From: Oxalobacteraceae bacterium UBA6704
GTDB lineage: Bacteria; Pseudomonadota; Gammaproteobacteria; Burkholderiales; Burkholderiaceae_D
Direction: 5' to 3'
DNA: 12,620 nt
Assembly (NCBI GenBank): GCA_002454505.1
Contig: DKJA01000032.1
Location: 1 to 12,620 of the forward strand
In this document: positions 6,105 to 12,457 of the stretch, piece by piece
How positions within the stretch are numbered: the stretch's first letter is position 1
Layout: every line of letters begins with the position of its first letter
Program-made: the position numbers and the translations under genes
Notes under the pieces: model-generated
The model's input: only the letters and a program-made list of their open reading frames with translations
What the model was told of the DNA's origin: nothing
Databases searched by the model: none

Positions 6105-6132
6105 CGATACAGGTATCGGATTAATCCGATAC
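6105..6132. promoter_or_regulatory. Palindromic operator candidate of the arsR-nemA operon
   Basis: GTATCGGATTAATCCGATAC (6113-6132) is a perfect 20-bp palindrome. CGATAC (6105-6110) adds a third half-site and forms a second inverted repeat with GTATCG (6113-6118) across an AG spacer. It lies 35-54 nt upstream of the regulator's start codon, in the only promoter-sized gap of that operon, as expected for autorepression. I could not assign a confident -35/-10 pair around it. Confidence 0.75.
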
Positions 6133-6187
6133 GCATATTGGCATTCTACGATATAAATTCAAGCCCTGCCGGCGCCGGTCGGTTTAC

Positions 6188-7141
6188 TTAAAAATCCGGA
6201 TTCACGCGGGCCAGGTAGTACCACTCGTTGTTTGCTTTTGCCGCGCTGTCCGGGAACAGGATGATGCTGTCCTGTTCCGCCAGCACGGGCGTGCCGTCCG
6301 CGCGGCGGCCGATTTCCTCGCCTTGCGCCACGCGGTCGAAGCTGGACCATTGGCGGCTGAAGGTGTCGGCCGCGTCGGCCTTGTCGTGCACTTCGGCCAT
6401 CGACAGCGCTTCCATGTCTTCGCGCGGCACGGGCTGCGGCGCCGGCGCATCGATCAGGCCCAGGTGGGCCAGCGTGTTCATGATGGCGCGGTAGGCCACG
6501 TCCGGCGCCAGCGGGTCTGCGTGCTGGCCGCATTCCAGCGTCAGCGCATAGCCGCCCGTCGTGCGCATGAATTCAGTGGTACCGACGCCGTAGCGCAGCA
6601 CCGTTTCCAGCTGGCTGTCGCCGCGCAGCCGCCGTTGCACGCCGGCGCCGTAGGTGCGCAGCCAGCCGTCCACGAAGCGCTTGACGCCCAGCACGCGGGC
6701 CAGCGACCGTTCGGCCTGCTCGTGGCGGAACGGTTCCAGCGGGCCGTCGTTGTTGCGCGGGCCGACCATCACGAACGGCTCGCTCTGCGCATTGAACGAA
6801 TGCAGGTCCAGCAGCACGTCGTGGGCTGCCAGCAGCGGACACAGCCAGTTGGCGATGCGGTCTTCAAAATCTTCCGGCGCGTCTTTCGGGAACAGGTTGC
6901 GGTTCAGATTGCGCTCGCCGGCCCGTTCGCCCTTGGCGTAGGCGAGGGGATTGGTCACCGGCACGAACGTCACGCTGCCGTTGACGATCGCCAGTTCGCC
7001 GCTGTCGAGTTGGGCCATCACGCGTTCGATACCTTTGGTGCCGGCCGTTTCGTTGCCGTGCACGGCGCCGGTGACGATCAGGCGCGGACCCGCGTTCTGG
7101 CTGGTGTAGTTGATGGACCTGAAGTGAAGCGTGCTGGACAT
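6188..7141 (-). CDS. Zinc-dependent succinylglutamate desuccinylase/aspartoacylase family deacylase
   Basis: 317 aa, M14-like zinc hydrolase. Metal ligands are seen as HGNE (H28, E31) and H114 in LLDLHSF; E203 in LTLECGQH is the likely catalytic Glu. RNLNRNLFP (77-85) contains the substrate-binding Arg/Asn segment typical of this family. The C-terminal third (about 230-317) is a beta-rich extension seen in AstE/ASPA-like proteins. There is no signal peptide, so it is cytoplasmic. Members remove acyl groups from N-acyl amino acids; the substrate here is unknown, and no arginine catabolism (ast) genes are nearby, so a dedicated AstE role is unlikely. It is transcribed alone, divergent from the acyltransferase at 7234. 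A TAGAAT box at 7193-7198 (minus) lies about 50 nt before the ATG, and GGGGAA precedes the start. Confidence 0.9.
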   Translation of the reverse strand: MSSTLHFRSINYTSQNAGPRLIVTGAVHGNETAGTKGIERVMAQLDSGELAIVNGSVTFVPVTNPLAYAKGERAGERNLNRNLFPKDAPEDFEDRIANWLCPLLAAHDVLLDLHSFNAQSEPFVMVGPRNNDGPLEPFRHEQAERSLARVLGVKRFVDGWLRTYGAGVQRRLRGDSQLETVLRYGVGTTEFMRTTGGYALTLECGQHADPLAPDVAYRAIMNTLAHLGLIDAPAPQPVPREDMEALSMAEVHDKADAADTFSRQWSSFDRVAQGEEIGRRADGTPVLAEQDSIILFPDSAAKANNEWYYLARVNPDF

Positions 7142-7192
7142 GCGGTTCCCCGGTGGCGGTTGGTCTGATGGTGGTGGCGAAGCGTGGCCAGT

Positions 7193-7198
7193 ATTCTA
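7193..7198 (-). promoter_or_regulatory. Possible -10 box (TAGAAT) for the deacylase gene
   Basis: TAGAAT on the minus strand, 5 of 6 to TATAAT, in the divergent gap 7142-7233 and about 50 nt upstream of the deacylase ATG. No good -35 hexamer is visible at 16-18 nt. Confidence 0.3.
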
Positions 7199-7221
7199 GC
7201 GGCAATCGCCAGGGCCGCAGG

Positions 7222-7233
7222 TAAAATGCTCCC
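7222..7233 (+). promoter_or_regulatory. -10 box placed for a leaderless acyltransferase mRNA
   Basis: TAAAAT (7222-7227) is followed by exactly six bases and then ATG 7234. Transcription would begin at or next to the start codon. There is no Shine-Dalgarno at usable distance. The -35 region is poor. The same TA(A/G)AAT-N6-ATG layout recurs at 10813-10824. Confidence 0.45.
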
Positions 7234-8370
7234 ATGATGCAATCCTCTTCCCGCCTGGCCGGGCTGGACACGCTGCGCGCGCTGGCCATCGTCCTCGTGT
7301 TCACCAATCACTACCAGGGCTTCGTCACGTTCAAGCCCATGTTCGGCTTCGTCAGCCAGATCGGCTGGGCCGGCGTGGACCTGTTCTTCGCGCTGTCCGG
7401 CTACCTGATCGGCAACCAGATCTTTGCGGGCCTGCGGCGCGGCACGTTCTCGTTGCCACGTTTTGCCGCACGGCGCCTGTTGCGCACGCTGCCCAATTAC
7501 TACGTGGTGCTGGCGCTGTATGCGTTCTGGCCGCTGTTCGCCGCCAACGCGCCCCATGCACCGTGGTGGAAATACTGGACCTTCACGCTGAACCTGGGCC
7601 TGCAGCCGGGCACGCGCTTTTCCCATTCGTGGTCGCTGTGCGTGGAAGAGCAGTTTTATTGCGTGCTGCCGCTGGTGGCCGTGCTGATCGCCGCGTGCCG
7701 TGGCGCCTTGCGGCTGGGCTGGGTTGCCGTGGCCGGTGCGTTTGCTGCCGGCATGCTGTTCCGCCATTACGGCTGGCTCGAGGCGAATCCGCCCGCGCAC
7801 GGCAACGGCGCGTTCTACCGGGAGATCTATTACGCCACGCTGTGCCGGTTCGACGAACTCGTGGCGGGCGTGGCACTGGCGATGGTGAAGAATTACCACG
7901 CGGGCTTGTGGGCACGCCTGACGTCGTTCGGCAACTGGACGTTTGCCGCCGGCATCGCCGTGACGGCCGTCGCCCTGCACCTGTTCTTCGACAATCATTT
8001 CGGTTACACGGTGACGGTGTACGGTTATCCGCTGCTGGCGCTGGGCTTCGCGCTGCTGGTGCTGGCTGCGCTGAGCCCGGCCTCGCTGCTGGCACGGATC
8101 CGGGTGCCGGGTGCCGCCAGCATCGCGTTGTGGTCGTATGCGATCTACCTGGTGCACAAGCAGCTGATCGTCATCCTGGCGAAGACATTGCGGCAGGCCG
8201 GCATCGCGCCCGACACGCCGCTGGCCGTGGCCATCCTTGCGCTCAGCAGTATTGCCGCCGGGTGGCTGCTGTACTTCATCGTGGAGACGCCGTTCATGAA
8301 GTTGCGCGAACGCTTCGTGCCGGCTGCGGCGCGGACACCGCAGCCGGCCGTAGCAGCCGCGGCTGCCTGA
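7234..8370 (+). CDS. Membrane acyltransferase, acyltransferase-3 (OafA/YrhL-like) family
   Basis: 378 aa integral membrane protein with about ten hydrophobic segments. Acyltransferase-3 proteins move acyl groups (often acetyl) from the cytoplasm onto O-antigen, exopolysaccharide or other surface glycans. Family marks: LAGLDTLRALAIVLVFTNH (8-26) with the conserved H26, GVDLFFALSGYLIG, the RR.LRTLPNYY segment, and SWSLCVEEQFY (132-142), the hallmark E138-E139-Q140-F141 loop. The C-terminal TM (LLYFIVETPFMKLRERF) ends with the usual basic stretch and then an Ala/Pro tail. No SGNH domain is attached. ATG 7234 or 7237 could be used; 7234 fits the -10 box six bases upstream. Its stop abuts the stop of the convergent PEP-CTERM gene. 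No sugar-biosynthesis genes are adjacent, so the acceptor is unknown. Confidence 0.93.
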   Translation: MMQSSSRLAGLDTLRALAIVLVFTNHYQGFVTFKPMFGFVSQIGWAGVDLFFALSGYLIGNQIFAGLRRGTFSLPRFAARRLLRTLPNYYVVLALYAFWPLFAANAPHAPWWKYWTFTLNLGLQPGTRFSHSWSLCVEEQFYCVLPLVAVLIAACRGALRLGWVAVAGAFAAGMLFRHYGWLEANPPAHGNGAFYREIYYATLCRFDELVAGVALAMVKNYHAGLWARLTSFGNWTFAAGIAVTAVALHLFFDNHFGYTVTVYGYPLLALGFALLVLAALSPASLLARIRVPGAASIALWSYAIYLVHKQLIVILAKTLRQAGIAPDTPLAVAILALSSIAAGWLLYFIVETPFMKLRERFVPAAARTPQPAVAAAAA

Positions 8371-8376
8371 TCAGGC
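8365..8376. other. Palindrome spanning two abutting convergent stop codons
   Basis: GCCTGATCAGGC is a perfect 12-bp palindrome containing TGA of the acyltransferase gene (8368-8370) and TCA, the complement of the TGA of the PEP-CTERM gene (8371-8373). The genes have no space between them. No poly-T follows on either side within coding limits, so terminator function is doubtful. Confidence 0.5.
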
Positions 8377-9033
8377 CTGGCGCTGCCGGCGGCGGGCCGC
8401 GTAGCCGAGCAGGCCCAGGCCGCCCAGCAGCATGCCGCAGGTGGCCGGTTCCGGCACGGGCGCCGACAGGTGGAAGTCGTTCACCGTCGGCCACACGCCC
8501 GGCTGGCCCAGCACCTGTACCGACAGCGATGTGATGTCCACGTCGGAAACGAATCCCACAAAGGAAGTCAGCACCGGCGCATCGATGGTGTACACCAGCG
8601 TGGCGCCGCTGCTGTCCGTGGCGGTCAGCGTGATCGACGTCGCCAGCACGGAGAAACCGGCGATGTCCGAGCCAAAGAAGTAGCCGCCCGCGCCGGCGAT
8701 GCCCGGGCCGAAACCGCTGAACGTGATCGCGTCGGTGGCGCGGCTGCTGCTCAGCCACCAGTCGATATCGTCGTTGCTGGCGCCATAGGCGCGCGGATTG
8801 CCGGGACCCGTCGTGGCGATGTAGCTGTAGTCGCCGGCCGTGCGGGGCAGCGGGGTGTCGTAGGGTTCGATGTCGAGGTCGTCGAAGGTATCGACGCCGG
8901 TCGTGCCGACGGCCGCCAGGTAGCCGGCCTGGCTGGTGTAGGTGGTCAGTGCGGCGTTGGCTGCGGGAGCGCCAGCGAGCATGGCGGCTGCGGCGATGAT
9001 CGCCGAGCTGGCGGGGAGGGGGAATATACGCAC
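8371..9033 (-). CDS. PEP-CTERM sorting domain protein (paralogue A)
   Basis: 220 aa using GTG 9033, which sits 7 nt after CAGGAG (9041-9046, minus). The paralogue at 9218-9889 has the identical layout. Longer ATG starts would read across the promoter and the upstream terminator. Signal peptide 1-27 (cleavage after ANA). The mature domain starts LTTYTSQAGYLAAVGTTGVDTFD and contains WWLSSS and a Gly-rich GIAGAGGYFFGSD stretch. The C-terminus has PEP at 194-196, a hydrophobic helix GMLLGGLGLLGYAA and the basic tail RRRQRQA, a textbook PEP-CTERM signal. Such proteins are cut and anchored or released by an exosortase (EpsH/XrtA-type, not in this window) and take part in biofilm matrix or floc formation. 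The mature domain is of unknown function. Confidence 0.92.
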   Translation of the reverse strand: MRIFPLPASSAIIAAAAMLAGAPAANAALTTYTSQAGYLAAVGTTGVDTFDDLDIEPYDTPLPRTAGDYSYIATTGPGNPRAYGASNDDIDWWLSSSRATDAITFSGFGPGIAGAGGYFFGSDIAGFSVLATSITLTATDSSGATLVYTIDAPVLTSFVGFVSDVDITSLSVQVLGQPGVWPTVNDFHLSAPVPEPATCGMLLGGLGLLGYAARRRQRQA

Positions 9034-9093
9034 GATTACACTCCTGTCACGTTGGTTGAGGAAGATGTCGCAGGTACCGGTGATGAGGGATTC

Positions 9094-9122
9094 AATGTAG
9101 CGCTGCCGGCGGCGCGACACAA
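9094..9122 (-). promoter_or_regulatory. Promoter of PEP-CTERM paralogue A
   Basis: On the minus strand a -35-like TTGTGT (9117-9122) and -10-like TACATT (9094-9099) are separated by 17 bp, and the -10 box continues as TACATTGAAT. The paralogue's upstream region has the same TACATTGAAT with TTGCAA 17 bp before it. AT-rich sequence (9121-9148) lies above, like an UP element. The leader to GTG 9033 would be about 55 nt. Confidence 0.55.
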
Positions 9123-9170
9123 TGACAATATTAAAAATAAGGCAATTAAGTGGGGCGGTGGCGGGACGGC

Positions 9171-9196
9171 AAAAGGGCGGCCCCTGCGGGCCGCCC
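9171..9196 (-). terminator. Rho-independent terminator of PEP-CTERM paralogue B
   Basis: Read on the minus strand, GGGCGGCCC pairs perfectly with GGGCCGCCC (9188-9196 with 9175-9183) around a GCAG loop, followed directly by TTTT (9174-9171). It starts 21 nt after the stop of the gene at 9218-9889 and isolates it from paralogue A. Confidence 0.88.
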
Positions 9197-9217
9197 ATCG
9201 ACACTGCAGCGCTGCGC

Positions 9218-9889
9218 TTAGGACTTGCGCTGCTTGCGGCGTGCCGCGTAGCCCAGCAGGCCCAGGCCGGCCAGCATCATGCCGTAGGTTTCCGGTTCCG
9301 GTACGGCCGCGACCGACAGGTGCAGGTCGTTGACGGTCGGCCAAACGCCGATCTGGTCGCCGACGGTGAACGACAGCGACGTCAGGTTGCCGCTCGAAAC
9401 GAAGCCGACGAAGGAGTTGACGGTTGGCGCGGTGATCGTGTAGCTCAGCGTGCCGCCCAGGCTGTCCGTTGCCGAGATCGTGATCGACGCGGCAGGGTTC
9501 GAAAAGCCGAACACGTCGGAGCCGAAGAAGAAGCCGCCGGCGCCGGCGATGTTGGTGCTGAAGTCGCTGAACGTGACGGTGTCCGTGCGGTTGTTGGTGG
9601 ACAGCCACCAGTCCGAGTCGTTGTCGCTGGCGCCATAGAACAGCGTGGAAATCGGACCGACGGAAGCGGTGTAGCTGATGTCGCCGGCGTTGAAGGTGAC
9701 CGGGCCTTCGAAGCCGTCCAGGCTTTCCGGGCCGAGGCCGTCGAAGCTGTCGACGCTGGTGGTGCCGACGGCTGCCAGGTAGGCGGCCTGGCTGGTGTAG
9801 GTGGTGAGCTCTGCGTGTGCCGAGGTAGCGGCGAGCAGCATGACAGCGGAAGCGATGGCGGTTTTCACGGAGGTGGACATCATTTGCAC
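9218..9889 (-). CDS. PEP-CTERM sorting domain protein (paralogue B)
   Basis: 223 aa from GTG 9889, 7 nt behind CAGGAG (9897-9902, minus); ATG 9883 is possible but sits 13 nt from that site. Signal peptide to about residue 26 (TSAHA). It shares with paralogue A the opening LTTYTSQA.YLAAVGTT.VD.FD, the WWLS motif, the AGAGG.FFGSD stretch, FVGFVS and WPTVNDLHLS, so the two arose by tandem duplication. The C-terminus has PEP at 197-199, hydrophobic MMLAGLGLLGYAA and RRKQRKS: an exosortase signal. The protein is expected to be exported, processed by an exosortase encoded elsewhere, and placed on the surface or in the matrix. It has its own promoter and terminator, so the two copies can be expressed independently. 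Confidence 0.93.
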   Translation of the reverse strand: MQMMSTSVKTAIASAVMLLAATSAHAELTTYTSQAAYLAAVGTTSVDSFDGLGPESLDGFEGPVTFNAGDISYTASVGPISTLFYGASDNDSDWWLSTNNRTDTVTFSDFSTNIAGAGGFFFGSDVFGFSNPAASITISATDSLGGTLSYTITAPTVNSFVGFVSSGNLTSLSFTVGDQIGVWPTVNDLHLSVAAVPEPETYGMMLAGLGLLGYAARRKQRKS

Positions 9890-9951
9890 GATAAGGCTCC
9901 TGTAGCGGTTAGAGATGGTTTCTAGTTGTCGTTCAGCGCTGAAGCACATTC

Positions 9952-9980
9952 AATGTACTGCCGCCGAGTTACCGTTGCAA
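9952..9980 (-). promoter_or_regulatory. Promoter of PEP-CTERM paralogue B
   Basis: Minus-strand TTGCAA (9975-9980) and TACATT (9952-9957) lie 17 bp apart. Above them is a very AT-rich stretch (9980-10003), a likely UP element. TACATTGAAT is identical to the paralogue A promoter. The leader is about 55-60 nt. Confidence 0.6.
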
Positions 9981-9989
9981 TAAAATTAT

Positions 9990-10347
9990 TAAGAATAAAT
10001 TAATGCGAATTTTGCAATCGTGCGCGTGAATTGTGTATTCTAGAGTCGGGTACTGGCGTGCCGGTTATTCGCCGACATGCATGGGCGCCAGCGATCCTGA
10101 TCCCCTTGGAAAGATGAATTTCCTTCAAGTAGTGACTCGCCCGTTCGCATGCGGATGGCGGCGAGGCGGCTGCCGAATGAAGCCCCGTGGTTGTTGATGG
10201 CAGGCGGAAATTTTCCACTGCACGCAAGGCTTCGTCATGCCGGCGCGCGCCGGCCGGGAACGGCTGAGCAGCCGGCAGCCATGCCGGCCCGGCGCGAAAA
10301 TTTTTCCTGTTGTTTGATTGCGACTGCCTTGATGCAGCGCAGTGCGA
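9990..10347. other. Gene-poor interval with hairpins; possible small RNA on the + strand
   Basis: No convincing protein gene is seen; short frames here lack ribosome sites and family features. On the + strand TTGCAA (10012-10017) and TATTCT (10036-10041) are 18 bp apart and could start a transcript near 10048. GGAAA/TTTCC around GATGAA gives a small hairpin near 10108-10123. A perfect palindrome GCCGGCGCGCGCCGGC lies at 10239-10254, and GCCGGCA (10271-10277) pairs with TGCCGGC (10282-10288), with TTTTT at 10301-10305. No riboswitch class was recognised. An imperfect inverted repeat (10314-10327 with 10339-10351) overlaps the stop of the next gene. Confidence 0.35.
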
Positions 10348-10812
10348 TCAACGCATTTCTATGATGTCGAACGGTGCATCGCGGGTCGCCATGAAGTCCA
10401 GCAGTGCCTGGACACGTACCGGCGCCTCGTCGTGTGCGGTTGCCGCGATGGCCGCGCGCATGCCCGGCATCGCTTCGACGATGTCGGCACTGCGGTAGGC
10501 GCCGATCAGCAGCGCGGCCAGTTGCGCGGCCTCGCGACGGTGGCCCAGCCGCAGCCGCTGCTCGAGCACGCCGAACAGGGCGCGCTGCATGCGCGGCGTG
10601 GGATTGGTGATGTGGGCAAACACGAGAGGTGTGGCGGCGACCGCGTCGCAGATGCGGCGTTCGATGTCGTCGGGCGCCACGTCGGAAGCGATGTCGAAAT
10701 AGGCCGCGTTCCAGCGCGTGCGCGCGTGAACGTGGCCTGGCGGGAATGAGTCGGCCGTGTCGAGCCCGAGGGCGCGGCTCAGCCGTTTAAGCAGGTCGAT
10801 CAGCGTGGTCAT
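10348..10812 (-). CDS. Hypothetical protein, 154 aa, mostly helical
   Basis: I do not recognise this protein. It has no signal peptide, no membrane segment and a single Cys (in RRICDA). It is rich in Ala, Arg and Leu with predicted helices at 3-16 (LIDLLKRLSRALG), 48-60, 70-105 and 108-145. A more conserved-looking stretch is HVHARTRWNAAYFDI. Codon use, with G/C at third positions like its neighbours, supports a real gene. The start at 10812 is preceded by TAGAAT and six bases, with no Shine-Dalgarno, so translation may be leaderless. It lies 39 nt downstream of the pirin stop on the same strand but appears to have its own promoter. A soluble cytoplasmic protein; function unknown. Confidence 0.75.
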   Translation of the reverse strand: MTTLIDLLKRLSRALGLDTADSFPPGHVHARTRWNAAYFDIASDVAPDDIERRICDAVAATPLVFAHITNPTPRMQRALFGVLEQRLRLGHRREAAQLAALLIGAYRSADIVEAMPGMRAAIAATAHDEAPVRVQALLDFMATRDAPFDIIEMR

Positions 10813-10824
10813 GCAGGCATTCTA
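10813..10824 (-). promoter_or_regulatory. -10 box placed for a leaderless transcript
   Basis: On the minus strand TAGAAT (10819-10824) is followed by six bases (GCCTGC) and the ATG at 10812, as at 7222-7233. The -35 region is weak. No purine-rich ribosome site is present between -10 and ATG. Confidence 0.45.
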
Positions 10825-10851
10825 GCGTGCCGGCCACGCTTGCACTATGGC

Positions 10852-11733
10852 TCAGGCGCCGTGGGCCTCTTCGCCCAGCCGGCCGGCGCGGAAGTCTTCC
10901 ACGGCCTGCTGCAGTTCCTGCTGCGTGTTCATCACGAACGGGCCGTACTGCGCGATCGGCTCGTTCAGCGGCTTGCCGGCGACCAGGATGAATTTCGCCG
11001 CCTCTTGCGCCTGCACGGCGATGCCGTCGGCTGCCGCATCGTTAGCGAGGATCGCCATGCTGCGCTCCGCGACGGCCTTGCCGGCCACCGTCACGCTGCC
11101 CCGGTACGGATACAGGAAGGCATTGTGCCCCGCCGGCAGCAACTGGCCGAACGTGGCACCGGCCGGCAGTTCCACGTCCAGGTACAGCGGTTCCGTCACG
11201 TCGCGCTGCACGGCACCGGCCACGCCATGGCTGCTGCCCGCGATGACGTGCACGGTGGCACCCGCGTCGGTGGTGAACGACGGCACGTCGCCGCCCTTGA
11301 AGTCCTTGTACCAGGGCTTCATCAGCTTGTCCTTCGCCGGCAGGTTCAGCCACAGCTGGAAGCCTTCCATCAGGCCGGCATCCTGTTCCGGCATTTCCGA
11401 GTGGATCACGCCGCGGCCGGCCGTCATCCACTGCACGCCGCCGTTTTCCAGCAGGCCTTCGTTGCCGGCGCTGTCGCGGTGCCGCATGCGGCCGGTCAGC
11501 ATGTAGGTCACCGTCTCGAAGCCGCGGTGCGGGTGGTCGGGGAAGCCGGCGATGTAGTCGTTGGCTTCTTCCGAGCCGAAATTGTCCAGCATCAGGAAGG
11601 GATCGAGGCGGCGCTGCAGCGACTGCGTCAGCACGCGGTTGATCCTGACGCCGGCGCCGTCCATCACGGCCTGGCCGGCGATGACCCGTTCCACGCTGCG
11701 CGGTTGGGTGATGTTTTCTGTTGTAACGGTCAT
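10852..11733 (-). CDS. Pirin family protein (bicupin, quercetinase-like)
   Basis: 293 aa from ATG 11733, chosen because AAGGAG lies 5-6 nt upstream; longer frames run into azoR. Pirins are double-cupin cytoplasmic proteins with a metal site in the N-terminal cupin; bacterial members can oxidise quercetin or bind partner enzymes. The metal ligands are H67 and H69 in FPDHPHRGFETVTYML and H111 and E113 in VIHSEMPE, equal to human pirin H56, H58, H101 and E103. The N-terminal RINRVL and LDPFLMLDNFG blocks are also typical. The C-terminal cupin holds YRGSVTVAGK and ends FVMNTQQELQQAVEDFRAGRLG. It is 13 nt behind the azoreductase gene, so the two are one operon, a common pairing in Burkholderiales linked to quinone or flavonoid-type electrophiles. 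The true substrate is unknown. Confidence 0.94.
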   Translation of the reverse strand: MTVTTENITQPRSVERVIAGQAVMDGAGVRINRVLTQSLQRRLDPFLMLDNFGSEEANDYIAGFPDHPHRGFETVTYMLTGRMRHRDSAGNEGLLENGGVQWMTAGRGVIHSEMPEQDAGLMEGFQLWLNLPAKDKLMKPWYKDFKGGDVPSFTTDAGATVHVIAGSSHGVAGAVQRDVTEPLYLDVELPAGATFGQLLPAGHNAFLYPYRGSVTVAGKAVAERSMAILANDAAADGIAVQAQEAAKFILVAGKPLNEPIAQYGPFVMNTQQELQQAVEDFRAGRLGEEAHGA

Positions 11734-11746
11734 GGCGACTCCTTGT

Positions 11747-12343
11747 TTAAACGAGCACTGCGTTGATCTGTTGTTCCGCGTCGGCACGGGCGCGGGCCAC
11801 GGCATCGGCGCCCAGGCCATGGCCTTCCGAGAACACGAACTGCGCATCGGTCAGGCCGACGAAGGACAGGAAGGCCTTCAGGTGCGGCAGTTGCGTATCG
11901 GTCGGCGCATCTTTATGCAGGCCGCCGCGGGTGACGGCAACGAAGACTTTCTTGCCGGTCAGCAGGCCGACGGGGCCGGTCGCGCCATATTTGAAGGTGA
12001 CACCGGCGCGGGCAATCGCGTCGAACCAGCTTTTCAGCTGGACGGTGATGCCGAAGTTGTACATCGGTGCGCCGATGACGATCACGTCGGCCGCCTGTAC
12101 CTGGGCGATCAGGGCATCGTCGAGGGCCACCCGGGCGGCCTGGTCGGCGGTGCGCTGGTCGGCCGGCGTGAACAGGGCCTGCAGTGCGGCTTCGTCCAGC
12201 ACCGGATGCGGCTGCGCGGCAAGGTCGCGGCGGACCACGCTGGCGCTGCCGTCGGCATTCAGTTTCGCCACGATGGCATCGGCCAGGCGGGTGGATTCGG
12301 AACCGGTGCTGCGGGCGCTGGAGTTGATTTGCAGGATGTTCAT
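11747..12343 (-). CDS. azoR: FMN-dependent NADH-azoreductase
   Basis: 198 aa, the usual length for AzoR, a flavodoxin-like homodimer that reduces quinones and azo bonds by two-electron transfer. The FMN phosphate loop is SSARSTGSES (8-17); isoalloxazine contacts are PMYNF (93-97) and TRGG (138-141). Conserved LKSWFDAIARAGVTFKY (103-119) and GPVGLLTGKK follow. ATG 12343 has AAGGAG at good spacing. It is the first gene of the azoR-pirin operon and is divergent from a LysR-type regulator, which probably controls it in response to a quinone-like inducer. It is cytoplasmic. Confidence 0.96.
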   Translation of the reverse strand: MNILQINSSARSTGSESTRLADAIVAKLNADGSASVVRRDLAAQPHPVLDEAALQALFTPADQRTADQAARVALDDALIAQVQAADVIVIGAPMYNFGITVQLKSWFDAIARAGVTFKYGATGPVGLLTGKKVFVAVTRGGLHKDAPTDTQLPHLKAFLSFVGLTDAQFVFSEGHGLGADAVARARADAEQQINAVLV

Positions 12344-12396
12344 GGTGTGCTCCTTGTTTGAATTCGGTTGAGTGCTGCGATGGAGTCACTTTACTC

Positions 12397-12453
12397 GTTC
12401 CAAATTCATTTAAAAAGCGGGTAAAATGGAATCCATTAATCCACCAATGGAAC
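12397..12453. promoter_or_regulatory. Dyad-rich divergent control region, azoR versus lysR
   Basis: Within the 114-bp gap: GTTCCA (12397-12402) mirrored by TGGAAC (12448-12453); ATGGAATCCAT (12426-12436), a palindrome about a central A; and TCCATT (12432-12437) mirrored by AATGGA (12446-12451). A -10-like TAAAAT for lysR is at 12422-12427. Repeated TTCCA/TGGAA half-sites between a LysR gene and its divergent operon suggest the LysR binding region. Confidence 0.5.
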
Positions 12454-12457
12454 AATC

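Noticed and set aside
6169..6178. CCGGCGCCGG as terminator of the deacylase gene
   Set aside because: A self-complementary decamer with no room for a loop and no T-run on the minus strand.
9034..9204. Upstream ATG start for the first PEP-CTERM gene (277 aa)
   Set aside because: It would begin above the promoter and in the terminator region of the neighbouring gene and bury the signal peptide; the GTG at 9033 has a good ribosome site shared with the paralogue.
9940..9985. Sigma-54 promoter for the PEP-CTERM genes
   Set aside because: GGCAGTACATTGA looks partly similar, but the GG to GC spacing is wrong and GC is GA; paralogue A differs further. The 17-bp-spaced sigma-70-like boxes explain both genes better.
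10040..10140. Riboswitch (cyclic di-GMP, glycine, cobalamin) in the gap
   Set aside because: None of the conserved core sequences of these classes was found, and no gene follows on the + strand.
10000..10364. Short frames of 75 aa (minus) and 71 aa (plus)
   Set aside because: No ribosome sites, no conserved-looking sequence, and they overlap hairpins and the stop of the adjacent gene.
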